Counted from the stretch's first letter, positions 41,111 to 50,905 are shown. The stretch is 64,000 nucleotides of DNA from Ralstonia pickettii DTP0602 (GCA_000471925.1 CP006667.1:930001-994000); one strand, 5' to 3'. Program-made: numbers and translations. The notes: a model not told the origin generated them from the letters alone.

Positions 41111-42813
41111 CGGCGTTTCTCGCTGCCGGGTGCGCCCTCGGCGAACGGCATCCGGGCATGCGCGAATTCGCCCGCGCGCTGGTAGTCCTCCAGGTCGTTC
41201 ACGCTGCGCCAGTGGCCGTGCACATACTTCACGTCGATCTCCTCGCCTGCATCGATCAAGGCGTTGAGCAGGTCAGGCATGTCCAGCGTGTCGAAATCCG
41301 CTCGCGCACGCAGGCCGGCAAGTGTCTGCTGCAAGGCCTCACGCCCGGCGCCGCGCACGCACAGCAGGCCGATCCAGCGCCCCTGCGGCGCCTGCCCGCC
41401 GGTGACGGCCACTTCCCGCGCCTTGTTCGACACATGCCGCAGCAGGACCTTCTGGCCGAACAGGGCGCGATCGTCAGGCGCGGAGCAGTAGGCGAAATCG
41501 CGTACGCTCTGATTCGACGGTTGCGTCTGCGACGAGTCGACCACCACGCTGAAGCGGCACTCGCTCTCGAACAGGTCGCGCAGGAAGTAGCTGCGAAAGA
41601 GCAGGTCACCGTAGGCGATCACGGTATCTGTATGCAGGCCGTCGGCCGCGCACGCAAGCGACGCCAGTTCGCCGGTGCTTGCGTGGCGCTCGTTGCGCAC
41701 CAGCTTGACACCCGTGCTCTGGATCGCATCGGCATGATAGCCACCGACCACGGTGATGTCGTGGATGCCCTGCATCTTGAAGGCGTCCACCAGCCAGCGC
41801 AGCAGCGGCTTGCCTGCGACCGGCAGCATGACCTTGGGCCGCTCGGCGGTCAGGGCGTCAAGCCCTTCACCCCGGCTCGCCGCCAGCACAACCGCCGCGC
41901 CGGGCGCCTCGGAGCCAGACAGGTACAGCCGTTCGGCGGCGGAATACTCGTCGGCATCCTGCAGGCGGAAGATCTCGCTCACCGGCGCGATACGGTCCTC
42001 GACATGAACCAGCGTCTGGGTGTCGTGGATCTCCTTGGCCACCGCCTGCATCGACGATGCCGCCGCACGGATCAGGTGGTTGGCCCAGATCACGACGCTG
42101 ATGCCGGCCTGGCGGAACACCTCGGTGGGGGTGCTGTAGTACTTGGTCGGCACGATCACCAGCGGAGCGCGGCCGGCCCACTCGCGTGCGAACTCGAGGA
42201 TCTCATCCGGCCGCGACAGCTTGCTGTGGATCAGGATCGCGTCGGCACCGGCCTGCCGATAGGCTTCGGCCCGGCGCAAGGCCTCGTCCATGCCCCAGCC
42301 CGCGATCAGTGCTTCCACGCGTGCGACGATCGAGAAATCGGCATCCGTCTGCGTATCCTTGCCGGCCTTGATCTTGCCGCAGAATTCGTCGATGGTGGCC
42401 AGCGGCTGGCGTTCGCCGTCGATAAAGCTGTTGGTCTTGGGGAACTGCTTGTCCTCGATGCACAAACCCACGATGCCGCGCTGTTCGAGCTTCCTCACCA
42501 GGCGCCGCACATTGTTGAAGTTGCCGTAGCCGGTATCGCCGTCGACCAGGATCGGCAAGCCGCTGGAATCGGCCATGAATTCGAGCATGTCGACCACTTG
42601 TGTCCAGCTTGCCTCGTTGTTGTCGCGCACGCCGAATTGCGCCGAGATCGCCAGGCCGGAGGCCCAGATGGCCTTGAAGCCCGCTTCGCGCACAATCCGG
42701 GCCGAGAGTCCGTTGTGGGCCTCCATCATGAATTCAAGTTCGCTGCCCACCAGCAACTGGCGCAGCGCGGCGCTGCGCGACGCCGTGGACCAAGCCGGAT
42801 CGCGTGCGTTCAT
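41107..42813 (-). CDS. Phosphoenolpyruvate mutase fused to a nucleotidyltransferase domain
   Basis: A 568-residue fusion. Residues 1 to about 290 are PEP mutase: [25 protein letters not shown] (D91, D93), and the mutase signature [10 protein letters not shown] (E120-S129), which separates mutases from isocitrate-lyase-type relatives. It converts PEP to phosphonopyruvate, forming the C-P bond. Residues from about 308 on are a sugar-nucleotidyltransferase-like domain ([21 protein letters not shown]), but its nucleotide loop reads [12 protein letters not shown] rather than AAGxGxRL, so this half may be impaired or regulatory. It overlaps both flanking genes by four bases. Confidence 0.92.
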   Translation of the reverse strand: MNARDPAWSTASRSAALRQLLVGSELEFMMEAHNGLSARIVREAGFKAIWASGLAISAQFGVRDNNEASWTQVVDMLEFMADSSGLPILVDGDTGYGNFNNVRRLVRKLEQRGIVGLCIEDKQFPKTNSFIDGERQPLATIDEFCGKIKAGKDTQTDADFSIVARVEALIAGWGMDEALRRAEAYRQAGADAILIHSKLSRPDEILEFAREWAGRAPLVIVPTKYYSTPTEVFRQAGISVVIWANHLIRAAASSMQAVAKEIHDTQTLVHVEDRIAPVSEIFRLQDADEYSAAERLYLSGSEAPGAAVVLAASRGEGLDALTAERPKVMLPVAGKPLLRWLVDAFKMQGIHDITVVGGYHADAIQSTGVKLVRNERHASTGELASLACAADGLHTDTVIAYGDLLFRSYFLRDLFESECRFSVVVDSSQTQPSNQSVRDFAYCSAPDDRALFGQKVLLRHVSNKAREVAVTGGQAPQGRWIGLLCVRGAGREALQQTLAGLRARADFDTLDMPDLLNALIDAGEEIDVKYVHGHWRSVNDLEDYQRAGEFAHARMPFAEGAPGSEKRR

Positions 42814-43586
42814 GGCGTGACTCCCGAGGAGACTCCAGACCGGCGCCGGAGTTCCGGCAACACTTCATCGCGCGCGCGCACGACGTCGCCCGGGAAGTCG
42901 ATCTCGAGCCAGGGCGCACCGGTCACGTCCGCGATCTCGAATGCATGGCCGCCCTCCAGCAGCAGATCGCGCACGGCCTCCTCGTGCGGCATCTTCTCCT
43001 GGTTGCGCTCGACATACCCCGCGACGATCTGCGCCAGGCGGCGCGCGGTCTGCTCGCTAAAACGGAAGAAGCCGACCGACTCGCCGATCGTGTCATATTC
43101 CAGGCCCACCGCGACCTGCTTGCGCAGCTCGACTGGAAGGCCGTCCCGCAGGCAAAGCTTGACTGGCTCGTCGCCGGTTTCGAAGTCGCGGTCGATCAGC
43201 AGGCGGTTGACGCTTTCGCCGGCGACCAGCGCGGCGAGAATGCGCTCGTCGTAGAGCACGTCGGCGTCCATCAGCAGCACGTCGCCGCCGCGCGTGAGCG
43301 CGTCGGCAACGGTGTGCACGGTCAGGACGCTGCCGAGCTCGTAGCGCGGATTCAGAACGATTTCAGGATGGGGCGAACGTCCGAGCCGGTCGAGTTCGGC
43401 CTTGACCTGCTCAGGCTGGAAACCGAGCGCAAGCACGATCTCCGTGACGCCCGCCGCGTCCAGCATGCGTAGATGCCGTTCCAGCAGGGTGATGCCATCG
43501 AAGCGCAACAGGCATTTCGGGAATTGTTCTTCGGGCGGTTGCTGCAAACGCAGGCCAAGGCCCGCGGCAAGAATAATCGCTCGCAT
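42810..43586 (-). CDS. Nucleotidyltransferase, probable phosphonate cytidylyltransferase (PntC-like)
   Basis: A 258-residue NTP transferase. The nucleotide loop is intact: [17 protein letters not shown], then FPKCLLRF and [13 protein letters not shown], and a metal-binding [11 protein letters not shown]. Standing next to PEP mutase and a CDP-alcohol transferase, it is the best candidate for making CMP-2-aminoethylphosphonate from CTP and AEP, as PntC does; choline-phosphate cytidylyltransferase-like activity is the alternative. I use the ATG at 43586 (GGAGA upstream), giving the usual MRAIILAAG start; an ATG 11 codons upstream is unlikely. Confidence 0.83.
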   Translation of the reverse strand: MRAIILAAGLGLRLQQPPEEQFPKCLLRFDGITLLERHLRMLDAAGVTEIVLALGFQPEQVKAELDRLGRSPHPEIVLNPRYELGSVLTVHTVADALTRGGDVLLMDADVLYDERILAALVAGESVNRLLIDRDFETGDEPVKLCLRDGLPVELRKQVAVGLEYDTIGESVGFFRFSEQTARRLAQIVAGYVERNQEKMPHEEAVRDLLLEGGHAFEIADVTGAPWLEIDFPGDVVRARDEVLPELRRRSGVSSGVTP

Positions 43587-43615
43587 ATTTTTCTCCGCTT
43601 CCATGCAAATCGCCA

Positions 43616-44620
43616 TCAATCGGTAGCCGGCACACCCCCCATGCTTCGCCGCCGGTGGTTTCGTTCACTCCAGTACAAATACAGAAGCCCGGGCGCGCCA
43701 AGCGCGATTTCCCGGGCGCGCTTGATCAGCGACAGCGCCAGCGCCGCGTCGGCAGGCAGGCCCACCAATGGCGCGAGCAGCAGGTAGCCACCCTCCTGGG
43801 CGCCCAGCGAGCCGGGAATCGCAAACGCGGCGCCGCGGATCGCCTGCCCGGCGCTCTCCAGCAGCAAGGCGTCGAGCCAGCTGACGGGATGGCCGAGAAA
43901 CCGCAGGGCCAGCCACACCTCCCCGGTGCCGACCAGCCAGCCCGCCAGGCTCAGCGCGAAGGTCGCGGCGACCTTGCCGGGCGCGCGATAGATCTGGCGC
44001 ACGGCTGCGTCCACGGCATCGGCACGCGTCGTCAGCGCAGACCAATCGCGCTTTCCCGACAATTTCGACAGCAAGCGCAGCACGCGCCCAAAGAGGCCGC
44101 GCCGCTGCGCCACATAGAACCCGACCATGCACAGCGCCAGCAGCGCGGTGACGGCAATGGCCGGCAGGCGCAAATCCTCGCCCGCGCCGCGCGCCGTGGA
44201 CGCGCCGAACAGCACGAGTCCGAGCACCGCGAACACCAACTGCGCGATCGCTTGCATCGTCGTGCTGACGGTGATGGCCGCGGCAGCGTCGCGCATGCGC
44301 GCACCGCGTTGCGCGAGATGGCGCACCATCACCACCGGTCCACCTAGCTGTCCGGCGGGCAGCAGGCTGTTCACGGACTCGCCCACCCAGCGCGCAAGCA
44401 GCGCGTCGCGCATGGTGCGATGCTCGGCGTGGCGATCGAACAGTACGAAGATGGCACCTGCATCCAGCGCCAGCGGCAGCAGGTGAAACGCCACCACCAG
44501 CAGGCTCAACCAGCCCGCGGACATCAGCGTCGACGCCACCGAGCCGAATCCGGTGAAGGCAATCAAGGCGACAAAGAGCGCCGCACCGACCGACAGCAAA
44601 ATCATCGCCGCACGCGTCAT
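43616..44620 (-). CDS. UPF0104/lysylphosphatidylglycerol-synthase-like membrane protein
   Basis: A 334-residue protein with about seven or eight hydrophobic segments. The AglD/MprF-N-like core is visible: WVGESVNSLLPAGQLGGPVVMVRHL (about residues 72-96), LESAGQAIRGAAFAIPGSLGAQEGGYLLLAPLVGL near the C-terminus (about 258-292). Proteins of this fold flip or help move modified lipids; a flippase or carrier role for the operon's lipid product is an inference. The ATG overlaps the oxygenase stop by four bases. The in-frame extension upstream is inside that gene. Confidence 0.85.
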   Translation of the reverse strand: MTRAAMILLSVGAALFVALIAFTGFGSVASTLMSAGWLSLLVVAFHLLPLALDAGAIFVLFDRHAEHRTMRDALLARWVGESVNSLLPAGQLGGPVVMVRHLAQRGARMRDAAAAITVSTTMQAIAQLVFAVLGLVLFGASTARGAGEDLRLPAIAVTALLALCMVGFYVAQRRGLFGRVLRLLSKLSGKRDWSALTTRADAVDAAVRQIYRAPGKVAATFALSLAGWLVGTGEVWLALRFLGHPVSWLDALLLESAGQAIRGAAFAIPGSLGAQEGGYLLLAPLVGLPADAALALSLIKRAREIALGAPGLLYLYWSERNHRRRSMGGVPATD

Positions 44621-45444
44621 GCCCGGGGCTGCTGGCCCTTGGCCAGCCGTTTGAATACTTGCCGGAAGCCGAAATAAGCGAGCGCGTCCTTCATATTGGA
44701 GACGAAACGCAGCCAGGGCCGCATGCCCGGGTCGGTGACGTATTCGAAGGTCAGCGACACCCGCATCTGGTTCGCCCCGAGTGGCGTGATGCGGTGGCGC
44801 AACTTGTCGCCATCGAAGAAAACGAGGCCACCGGGGGGAATCTGTACCGACCCCGCTTGCGTGGGCACATCGGGCTCGCGCGTGTGCAATTCGTAGTCGA
44901 GATGGCACGACGACTCGTCGATCACGCCGAACAGCAAGGTATAGCGCCGGCCGTTGTAGTAAGAGGTGTCGTAATGCCAGCCGATATGATCGCCCTCGCG
45001 CGTGTAGTAATAGAGCGCGTAGGCATGCGGATCCTCCTCGGGCGAAGGCAGCAGCTGCTCGCCGCAGATCTGTTCGAGCCAGCCGATCAGCGCCTTGGAC
45101 CGATAGAGTTGCGCGATAAAAGGTGCGTGCTGGTCGATCGTATGGCGGCTGACGCTGCCGCCCTGCTTGTGGCCCGGGAGATAATTGCGATTGATCTGGT
45201 CTTGCAAGGCCCGGGCGCTGGCAACCAGCCCTTCCGTGACGTCGTCCGGCAGGAAGTCGCCCACATGCAAGAACGCACCCTGGCGCTCGAATTCCGCGCG
45301 CAGCACGCTGTGCCCGAGTGTGCCAACCCGTGCGGCCACCTCTGTATCGGGATCGGCACGCGCATCGGCAGGGTCGGCGAACGGCTGCTGCCGCTCGCCA
45401 GGCAGGGTGAGAAGACCCGGGTCCGCTTCGGCTTGTCCGCTCAT
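44617..45444 (-). CDS. Fe(II)/2-oxoglutarate oxygenase of the phosphonate operon
   Basis: A 275-residue 2OG oxygenase. HxD is at H157/D159 in GWHYDTSYYNGRRYTLLFG, the distal His at H217 (KLRHRITPL) and the 2OG Arg at R228 (MRVSLTFEY). The blocks resemble the HalD/BesD family, but the Asp ligand is kept, so a hydroxylase (or desaturase) is expected rather than a halogenase. Plausible substrates: AEP or CMP-AEP (C1 hydroxylation, by analogy to 1-hydroxy-AEP lipids) or the lipid itself. The N-terminal 45 residues are disordered-looking. Confidence 0.85.
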   Translation of the reverse strand: MSGQAEADPGLLTLPGERQQPFADPADARADPDTEVAARVGTLGHSVLRAEFERQGAFLHVGDFLPDDVTEGLVASARALQDQINRNYLPGHKQGGSVSRHTIDQHAPFIAQLYRSKALIGWLEQICGEQLLPSPEEDPHAYALYYYTREGDHIGWHYDTSYYNGRRYTLLFGVIDESSCHLDYELHTREPDVPTQAGSVQIPPGGLVFFDGDKLRHRITPLGANQMRVSLTFEYVTDPGMRPWLRFVSNMKDALAYFGFRQVFKRLAKGQQPRA

Positions 45445-45451
45445 CGGCGCC

Positions 45452-46120
45452 TCATGGTCTGGTAGCCGCTGTAACGGGGCGAGCGCGCCGCACGACGCGC
45501 CAGTAGTCGATGATCACCCATGCCGCGAACAAGGGCGCGCCGATCGACGCCGCCGTCAGGAACGGGGCGATGGCACTGCTCAGGGTCACAAGTGGCAGGA
45601 GGTAGAGCACATCCTCCGTCTCGAAGCCACCGACCGAGGCCTGTTTCGCGGCGGTCTTGCCAGCGAGCGCTTCGATGCGCATGCGCAAGAAGAAGATCAG
45701 CGCCACGGCCACGCCCGCCACGCTGCCGCGCACGACCCCTGACACCGCGGCGTCCGGAAACTGGCCCGAGACGCCGATCCCCATGCTGACGAAGAGCAGG
45801 ATAGTGACCACTGCGTCGCTGAAAAGATCGTAGAAATGGCCTAACTTGCTGGATTTCCCGCTGATCCTCGCGAGTTCTCCGTCGGTGTGGTCAATAAAAT
45901 TGGAAAGCACGACCAGCAGCGCACCGCCATTCGCCCAGGCGAAGCCGCCTTGCGTGAGGCACGCCACGCCGGCCATGCCGGTCAAAAGCCGGAGTGTGGT
46001 CAGATGATTGGGCGTAACCCAGGAATCCTTGAGCGGTTCGACAAGCCGTCGCGCCAGACGTGCGTCCCATGTGCGCGGAGCTGGCGGCGGCGCAGGCGGA
46101 TCCATTGGATGGCTGCTCAT
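45452..46120 (-). CDS. CDP-alcohol phosphatidyltransferase family membrane enzyme
   Basis: A 222-residue inner-membrane enzyme and the first gene of the operon. The catalytic motif is perfect: D80-G-x2-A-R-x8-G94-x3-D98-x3-D102, in FIDHTDGELARISG and KLGHFYDLFSDA. About six hydrophobic segments. These enzymes transfer a CMP-activated group to an alcohol. With CMP-AEP as donor and diacylglycerol as acceptor, the product would be a diacylglyceryl aminoethylphosphonate; a phosphoinositol or phosphatidylglycerol-type reaction is the alternative. The oxygenase starts seven bases after its stop. Confidence 0.9.
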   Translation of the reverse strand: MSSHPMDPPAPPPAPRTWDARLARRLVEPLKDSWVTPNHLTTLRLLTGMAGVACLTQGGFAWANGGALLVVLSNFIDHTDGELARISGKSSKLGHFYDLFSDAVVTILLFVSMGIGVSGQFPDAAVSGVVRGSVAGVAVALIFFLRMRIEALAGKTAAKQASVGGFETEDVLYLLPLVTLSSAIAPFLTAASIGAPLFAAWVIIDYWRVVRRARPVTAATRP

Positions 46121-46304
46121 CTTGCAAATACCCCGCGGCAGGAAATGCGACTTGGCCAGGACCGCAGGGCCAGTTCGCGTGCTTTGCTTGGCAGTGTTTC
46201 AATCTGCAGGACCAGGGTCGATCGCGCGCCGGATTCCGCGCTGCAGTCGCGTTCATGCAGTCGCGTCCAAACACTCAAGCCCCGCGCCAGGTGCCGTCCC
46301 TTGC

Positions 46305-46323
46305 GTGCACAAGTCAAGTGCAC
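46305..46323. promoter_or_regulatory. Paired GTGCAC sites upstream of the phosphonate operon
   Basis: Two self-complementary GTGCAC hexamers (46305-46310 and 46318-46323) separated by seven bases, about 185 bases upstream of the first gene. A candidate regulator site; no good promoter hexamers were identified in the leader. Confidence 0.3.
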
Positions 46324-46373
46324 TCCGGCCTTCATTAGCGTCAATGATAGACGTGATTCCGACAAGCTGTCGA

Positions 46374-46436
46374 GGCAGCGACCATCTCAGCCTCGAACCC
46401 CTGATCACCCACCGCTACTAGCTGGACAAGATCGAG
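46374..46436 (+). pseudogene. Short remnant of a zinc-dependent alcohol dehydrogenase C-terminus
   Basis: Reads DHLSLEPLITHRY, stop, LDKIE. This matches the conserved end of medium-chain Zn alcohol dehydrogenases (PLITHRxxLDxIE), interrupted by an amber codon at 46419. Only about 20 codons remain. It lies in a 500-base stretch (46121-46618) that otherwise holds the operon leader, the paired hexamers and a terminator; no intact gene was found there. Confidence 0.5.
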
Positions 46437-46570
46437 CCAGGCGTCGCTTGCGTGAGATGGTCGATTCATTGGCTCGGATGCGCCCTGATGAATTCCGCAT
46501 CGGGATCGCATTCCAGTCCCTGCGGAATTGCCGCGGACAACCGGCTACATGGTGGCTACACGGCGCCCAG

Positions 46571-46597
46571 AAACAACAAAGCCCAACCGGATGGGCT
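46571..46597 (-). terminator. Terminator downstream of tRNA-Thr
   Basis: On the minus strand GCCCA, loop TCCGGT, TGGGC is followed by TTTGTTGTTT, 22 bases after the tRNA 3' end. Confidence 0.7.
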
Positions 46598-46618
46598 GGG
46601 CTAAGTGCTTGATTTTAT

Positions 46619-46694
46619 TGGTGCCGAAGAGAGGAATCGAACCCCCGACCTTCTCATTACGAATGAGCTGCTCTACCGACTGAGCTACTTCGGC
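46619..46694 (-). tRNA. tRNA-Thr(CGT)
   Basis: The acceptor stem GCCGAAG pairs with CTTCGGC (wobble-free), the anticodon loop is TTCGTAA (anticodon CGT) in stem CTCA/TGAG, the T-loop is GTTCGATTC, discriminator A, and CCA encoded. It lies between the phosphonate operon and fbp. Confidence 0.97.
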
Positions 46695-46784
46695 AACATG
46701 TTCCATGTGAACTGGAACAGCCCGCAATAGTAGCAGCGTTTTATCGGCTTGGGAAGCCCCTGTGCCTCCCGGCCCTCATGCCAA

Positions 46785-46814
46785 TAAAAACGGGGCGCCG
46801 GCCGGGCGCCCCGT
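46785..46814 (-). terminator. Rho-independent terminator of fbp
   Basis: Minus strand ACGGGGCGCC, short loop, GGCGCCCCGT, then TTTTTAT. It lies 22 bases after the fbp stop. Confidence 0.92.
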
Positions 46815-46835
46815 TTGCTTGCCGGACGGCGAGGC

Positions 46836-47852
46836 TCAGGCCTTGCCTTCGGCCTCCTGGTGGTAGCGGGTGACGCGCTCCACCTCGTTCTTCGAGCCCA
46901 GGATCACTGACACTCGCTGGTGCAGTTTCTCGGGCATCACGTCCATGATGCGTTCGTGGCCATTGGTGGCGGCGCCGCCGGCCTGTTCGACCAGCATCGC
47001 CATCGGGTTGGCTTCGTACATCAGGCGCAGCTTGCCGGGCTTTCCCGGCTCGCGCTTGTCCCACGGGTACATGAAGATGCCGCCGCGGGTCAGGATGCGG
47101 TGCACGTCGGCGACCATCGAGGCGACCCAGCGCATGTTGAAGTTCTTCCCGCGCGCGCCTTCGTCGCCGGCCAGGCATTCGTCGATGTAGCGGCGCACGG
47201 GCGGAGCCCAATGGCGCATGTTCGACATGTTGATGGCGAATTCCTTGGTGTCTTCGGGGATCGTCACGTTGGACTGGGTCAGCACGAAGCTGCCGGCCTC
47301 GCGGTCCAGCGTGAACATGTGCACGCCGTTGCCGACAGTCAGCACCAGCGTGGTCTGCGGGCCGTAGACGGCGTAGCCGGCGGCGACCTGGTGGGTGCCG
47401 GGCTGCATGAAGTCGGCCTCGGTCACGGTCTGGCCGGGCTTGGGCATGTGCAGCACCGAGAAGATGGTGCCGATCGAGACGTTGACGTCGATATTGGACG
47501 AGCCGTCGAGCGGATCGAACAGCAGCAGGTATTCGCCCTTCGGGTAGCGGTTGGGAATCTCGTAGAACGATTCCATCTCTTCCGACGCCATCGCGGCGAG
47601 GTGGCCGCCCCATTCGTTGGCGTCGAGGAGCACTTCATTGGCGATCACGTCCAGCTTCTGCTGGGTTTCGCCCTGTACGTTGCCGGTGCCGGCCGAGCCC
47701 AGCACGCCGGCGAGCGCGCCCTTGCTGACGGCGTTGGAAATGGCCTTGCAGGCGCGCGCGACCACTTCGATCAGCAGCCGCAGTTCGGGCTGGATCGTGT
47801 TGTGCTTGCGCTGCTCCTCGACCAGGTAGCGCGTGAGGCTGATGCGAGTCAT
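46836..47852 (-). CDS. fbp: Fructose-1,6-bisphosphatase class I
   Basis: A 338-residue gluconeogenic/Calvin-type FBPase. Metal and phosphate sites: [19 protein letters not shown] (about 112-130), [18 protein letters not shown], and the C-terminal GGIFMYPWD and [17 protein letters not shown]. It hydrolyses fructose 1,6-bisphosphate to fructose 6-phosphate in the cytosol. The ATG follows GGAGAACCAACC. Downstream of pepN in the same direction with a 133-base gap; it may have its own promoter. Confidence 0.97.
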   Translation of the reverse strand: MTRISLTRYLVEEQRKHNTIQPELRLLIEVVARACKAISNAVSKGALAGVLGSAGTGNVQGETQQKLDVIANEVLLDANEWGGHLAAMASEEMESFYEIPNRYPKGEYLLLFDPLDGSSNIDVNVSIGTIFSVLHMPKPGQTVTEADFMQPGTHQVAAGYAVYGPQTTLVLTVGNGVHMFTLDREAGSFVLTQSNVTIPEDTKEFAINMSNMRHWAPPVRRYIDECLAGDEGARGKNFNMRWVASMVADVHRILTRGGIFMYPWDKREPGKPGKLRLMYEANPMAMLVEQAGGAATNGHERIMDVMPEKLHQRVSVILGSKNEVERVTRYHQEAEGKA

Positions 47853-47985
47853 GGTTGGTTCTCCTTGGGTGGCCGCAATTCTACATGCCCGGCCCCGGCT
47901 GGCCGCGTTGGCGGCATTGCCGGGGGCTGGGCAAAGGGGGCGGTGCGGTGCCTCCTTGTTTGCTTTTTCCGCTCGGTTTCTCCCG

Positions 47986-50682
47986 TCAGGCGGCGAGCGC
48001 CTTGCCGACGATCTCGCGCACGTCGCGCGACAGCGTATTGCTGGCGGCCACGCGCTCCAGCTCGGCACGCATGCGGTCGCGCAGGTTCAGTTCGTACTTC
48101 TGCCAGCGGTCCATCACGCGCGCCAGGCGCGCGGCGACCTGCGGGTTGATGGCGTCGAGCGCCAGTACCTGGTCGGCCCAGAAGCGGTAGCCCGAGCCGT
48201 CTTCGGCGTGGAACTGCGCCGGGTTGCCGGAGCAGAAGCTGAAGATCAGCGCGCGCGCGCGGTTGGGGTTGCGCAGGTTGAAGGCGGGGTGCTCCATCAG
48301 CGCGCGCACGGTGTCGATGGTGCGCTTGCCGGCGTGCGGGCCGACTTCACCTCGCTGCATGCCCTGCAGCGAGAACCATTTGTCGATCACCAGCGCGTCG
48401 TCCTCGAAGCGCTCGTAGAAATCCGCCAGCGCATGCTCGCGGCCGGGCGCGAAGCTGTTGACCAGCGCGGACAGCGCGGCGAACCGGTCGGTCATGTTGT
48501 CGGCGGTCTGGTACTGCTGGTCGGCGAGGGCCTGCATGTCTGCATCGCGGCTGTCCGCGAGGTAGCCCAGCGCCAGGTTGCGCAGCGCGCGCTTGGCGGC
48601 CGAGGCCGCATCGGGCGAGTATGCGCCCGGGGTGGCATTGGCCTCGTAAGCGGCAAGCCAGTCGGCCCGCAGCGCGCGCGCCAGGCCTTCGCGCATGAAC
48701 TGGCGGGCACGGTGGATGGCGGCGGGATCGGCCACGCCCATGCGCTCGGCCAGGTAGGCCTCGGCGGGCAGCACCAGTGCCTGCTCGCGGAAGGCGGGGT
48801 TGAGCGTGTCATCGGTCAGCACGGTGCGCATGGCCTGCACCAGCGCGGGATCGAGCTTGAGCTCGCGCCCGGCCTGCACGTCGGCCACCAGCTGCAGCAG
48901 CGCGCGGGTGGCCAGGCGCTGGCCGGCTTCCCAGCGGTTGAAGGCATCGCTGTCGTGCGACAGCAGGAAGGTGAGCTGCGCGTCGGTGTATTCGGCATCG
49001 ACGATCACCGGCGCGGAGAAGTTGCGCAGCAGCGAGGGCAGCGGGGCGGCCTCGCCTTGTGGCAGGTTGATGAAGCGGAAGCTCTGCTCGGCCTGCGTGA
49101 GGTCGAGCACGCGCGTGGTGCCCGCGGGCGCGCTTTCGCCTTCGAGCTGCAGCGGCAGGTCCTGGCCCTCGGCGCCGAGCAGGCCCAGCGCGAACGGGAT
49201 ATGGAAGGGCTGCTTCTCGGGCGTGCCGGCGCGGGTCTCGATGCCGACCTTGGGGCAGCGCTGCGACAGCGTCAGCGTCAGGCTGCCGTCGTCGGCGTTC
49301 CACGCGGTGCGCGCGGTCACCACTGGCGTGCCGGCCTGGCTGTACCAGAGGCCGAACTGGGTCAGGTCGCGGCCGTTGGCGTCGGCCATCGCCGCGCGGA
49401 AATCGTCGCAGGTCACGGCCTGGCCGTCATGCCGCTCGAAGTAGAGGTCCATGCCCTTGCGAAAGCCCTCGCGGCCGAGCAGGGTCTGGTACATGCGCAC
49501 GACCTCGGCGCCTTTCTCGTACACCGTGACGGTGTAGAAGTTATTGATCTCTTCGTAGCTGTCGGGACGCACCGGATGCGCCATCGGGCCGGCATCCTCG
49601 GGGAACTGCACCTGGCGCAGCACGCGCACGTCCTCGATGCGCTTGACCGCGCGACCGGACTCGGAGCCCATCATGTCGGCCGAGAACTCCTGGTCGCGGA
49701 ACACCGTCAGGCCTTCCTTGAGTGAGAGCTGGAACCAGTCGCGGCAGGTCACGCGGTTGCCGGTCCAGTTGTGGAAGTACTCGTGGCCGACCACCGCTTC
49801 GATATTGGCGAAGTCAGTGTCGGTGGCGGTCTGCGCGTTGGCCAGCACATACTTGGTGTTGAAGATGTTCAGGCCCTTGTTCTCCATCGCGCCCATGTTG
49901 AAGTCGCCGACGGCGACGATCATGAAGCGGTCCAGGTCCAGCTCCAGCCCGAAGCGCTTTTCGTCCCAGCGGATCGAGTGGATCAGCGAATCCATGGCAT
50001 GGCGGGTCTTCTCCATGTCGCGGGCCTCGACCCAGACCTGCAGCAGCTTGTCCTTGCCGGAGGCGGACTGGATGCGTTCCTCGATGCATTCGAGTTTGCC
50101 GGCGACCAGCGCGAACAGGTAGGAGGGCTTGCGGAACGGGTCTTCCCACACCGCTTCGTGGCGGCCATCGGGCAGGTCCTGTTTGCTGACGAGATTGCCG
50201 TTGGAGAGCAGCACAGGATAGGCGACGCGATCGGCGCGCAGCGTGACGCGGTAGGTCGCCATCACGTCCGGGCGGTCGAGGAAGTAGGTGATGCGGCGGA
50301 AGCCCTCGGCCTCGCACTGGGTGAAGAAGTTGCCGTTGGACACGTACAGGCCCGAGAGCGTGGTATTGGCCGCCGGCTCGCAGGCGGTGACGATCTCCAG
50401 CGTGCCCTGCGCCGGCAGGCCGGGGATGGTCAGCGTGCCAGCTTCCTGGGTCGCGTTGGCGACCGGCTTGCCGTCCAGGCTGACGCCGATCAGTTCGAGC
50501 TCCTCGCCGCACAGCACCAGCGGCGCATCGGGCGCGCCGGCCTGGCGCGCGAAGCGCAGCGTGCTGGTGACGACGGTGCGTTGCGGGTCGAGGTCCAGCA
50601 CCAGGTCGGCGTGGTCGATGGCGAACGGGGGCGGGGTATAGTCCTTGCGATAGACGGTAACGGGCGTGTCGGTGCGCAGCAT
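47986..50682 (-). CDS. pepN: Aminopeptidase N (M1 family)
   Basis: An 898-residue zinc aminopeptidase. [12 protein letters not shown] (exopeptidase motif) precedes the zinc site [17 protein letters not shown] with the downstream Glu in [14 protein letters not shown] (about residues 297-330). Domains II to IV follow to a helical C-terminus. Length is close to the E. coli enzyme (870). It removes N-terminal residues from peptides in the cytosol. The start at 50682 gives [18 protein letters not shown], a typical PepN N-terminus. Confidence 0.97.
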   Translation of the reverse strand: MLRTDTPVTVYRKDYTPPPFAIDHADLVLDLDPQRTVVTSTLRFARQAGAPDAPLVLCGEELELIGVSLDGKPVANATQEAGTLTIPGLPAQGTLEIVTACEPAANTTLSGLYVSNGNFFTQCEAEGFRRITYFLDRPDVMATYRVTLRADRVAYPVLLSNGNLVSKQDLPDGRHEAVWEDPFRKPSYLFALVAGKLECIEERIQSASGKDKLLQVWVEARDMEKTRHAMDSLIHSIRWDEKRFGLELDLDRFMIVAVGDFNMGAMENKGLNIFNTKYVLANAQTATDTDFANIEAVVGHEYFHNWTGNRVTCRDWFQLSLKEGLTVFRDQEFSADMMGSESGRAVKRIEDVRVLRQVQFPEDAGPMAHPVRPDSYEEINNFYTVTVYEKGAEVVRMYQTLLGREGFRKGMDLYFERHDGQAVTCDDFRAAMADANGRDLTQFGLWYSQAGTPVVTARTAWNADDGSLTLTLSQRCPKVGIETRAGTPEKQPFHIPFALGLLGAEGQDLPLQLEGESAPAGTTRVLDLTQAEQSFRFINLPQGEAAPLPSLLRNFSAPVIVDAEYTDAQLTFLLSHDSDAFNRWEAGQRLATRALLQLVADVQAGRELKLDPALVQAMRTVLTDDTLNPAFREQALVLPAEAYLAERMGVADPAAIHRARQFMREGLARALRADWLAAYEANATPGAYSPDAASAAKRALRNLALGYLADSRDADMQALADQQYQTADNMTDRFAALSALVNSFAPGREHALADFYERFEDDALVIDKWFSLQGMQRGEVGPHAGKRTIDTVRALMEHPAFNLRNPNRARALIFSFCSGNPAQFHAEDGSGYRFWADQVLALDAINPQVAARLARVMDRWQKYELNLRDRMRAELERVAASNTLSRDVREIVGKALAA

Positions 50683-50905
50683 GGAGAGATCCTGTCTTCG
50701 GAAGACCGTTGGGAAGGGCGGGCCATGGCAGCCGGGGACAAAAGCATGGCGCCGAAGTCCTCATTGTAGCCAAGGGGTCGACGGGGCATGGTTGTCAGCC
50801 GCATCGCCGGCCACCGGGTTGCGTGGCGAGGGCCCGCCGGGAATTCCGGCGCCGCGGCGTGGTCTCAGAGACACGTGGGTTTCGAGTGGAAAGTGAGGTA
50901 GGACT

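Noticed and set aside
44617..45444. Call as a BesD/HalD-type amino-acid halogenase
   Set aside because: Halogenases of that family replace the HxD aspartate with Gly to make room for chloride; here D159 is present.
46441..46560. Peptide RRRLREMVDSLARMRPDEFR in the gap before tRNA-Thr as an integrase or recombinase remnant
   Set aside because: It looks protein-like but no catalytic motif or family could be recognised, so no call is made.
38442..46694. Integrative element inserted at tRNA-Thr
   Set aside because: No integrase gene, and I found no second copy of the tRNA 3' end near 38.4-38.9 kb, so an attachment-site pair cannot be claimed.
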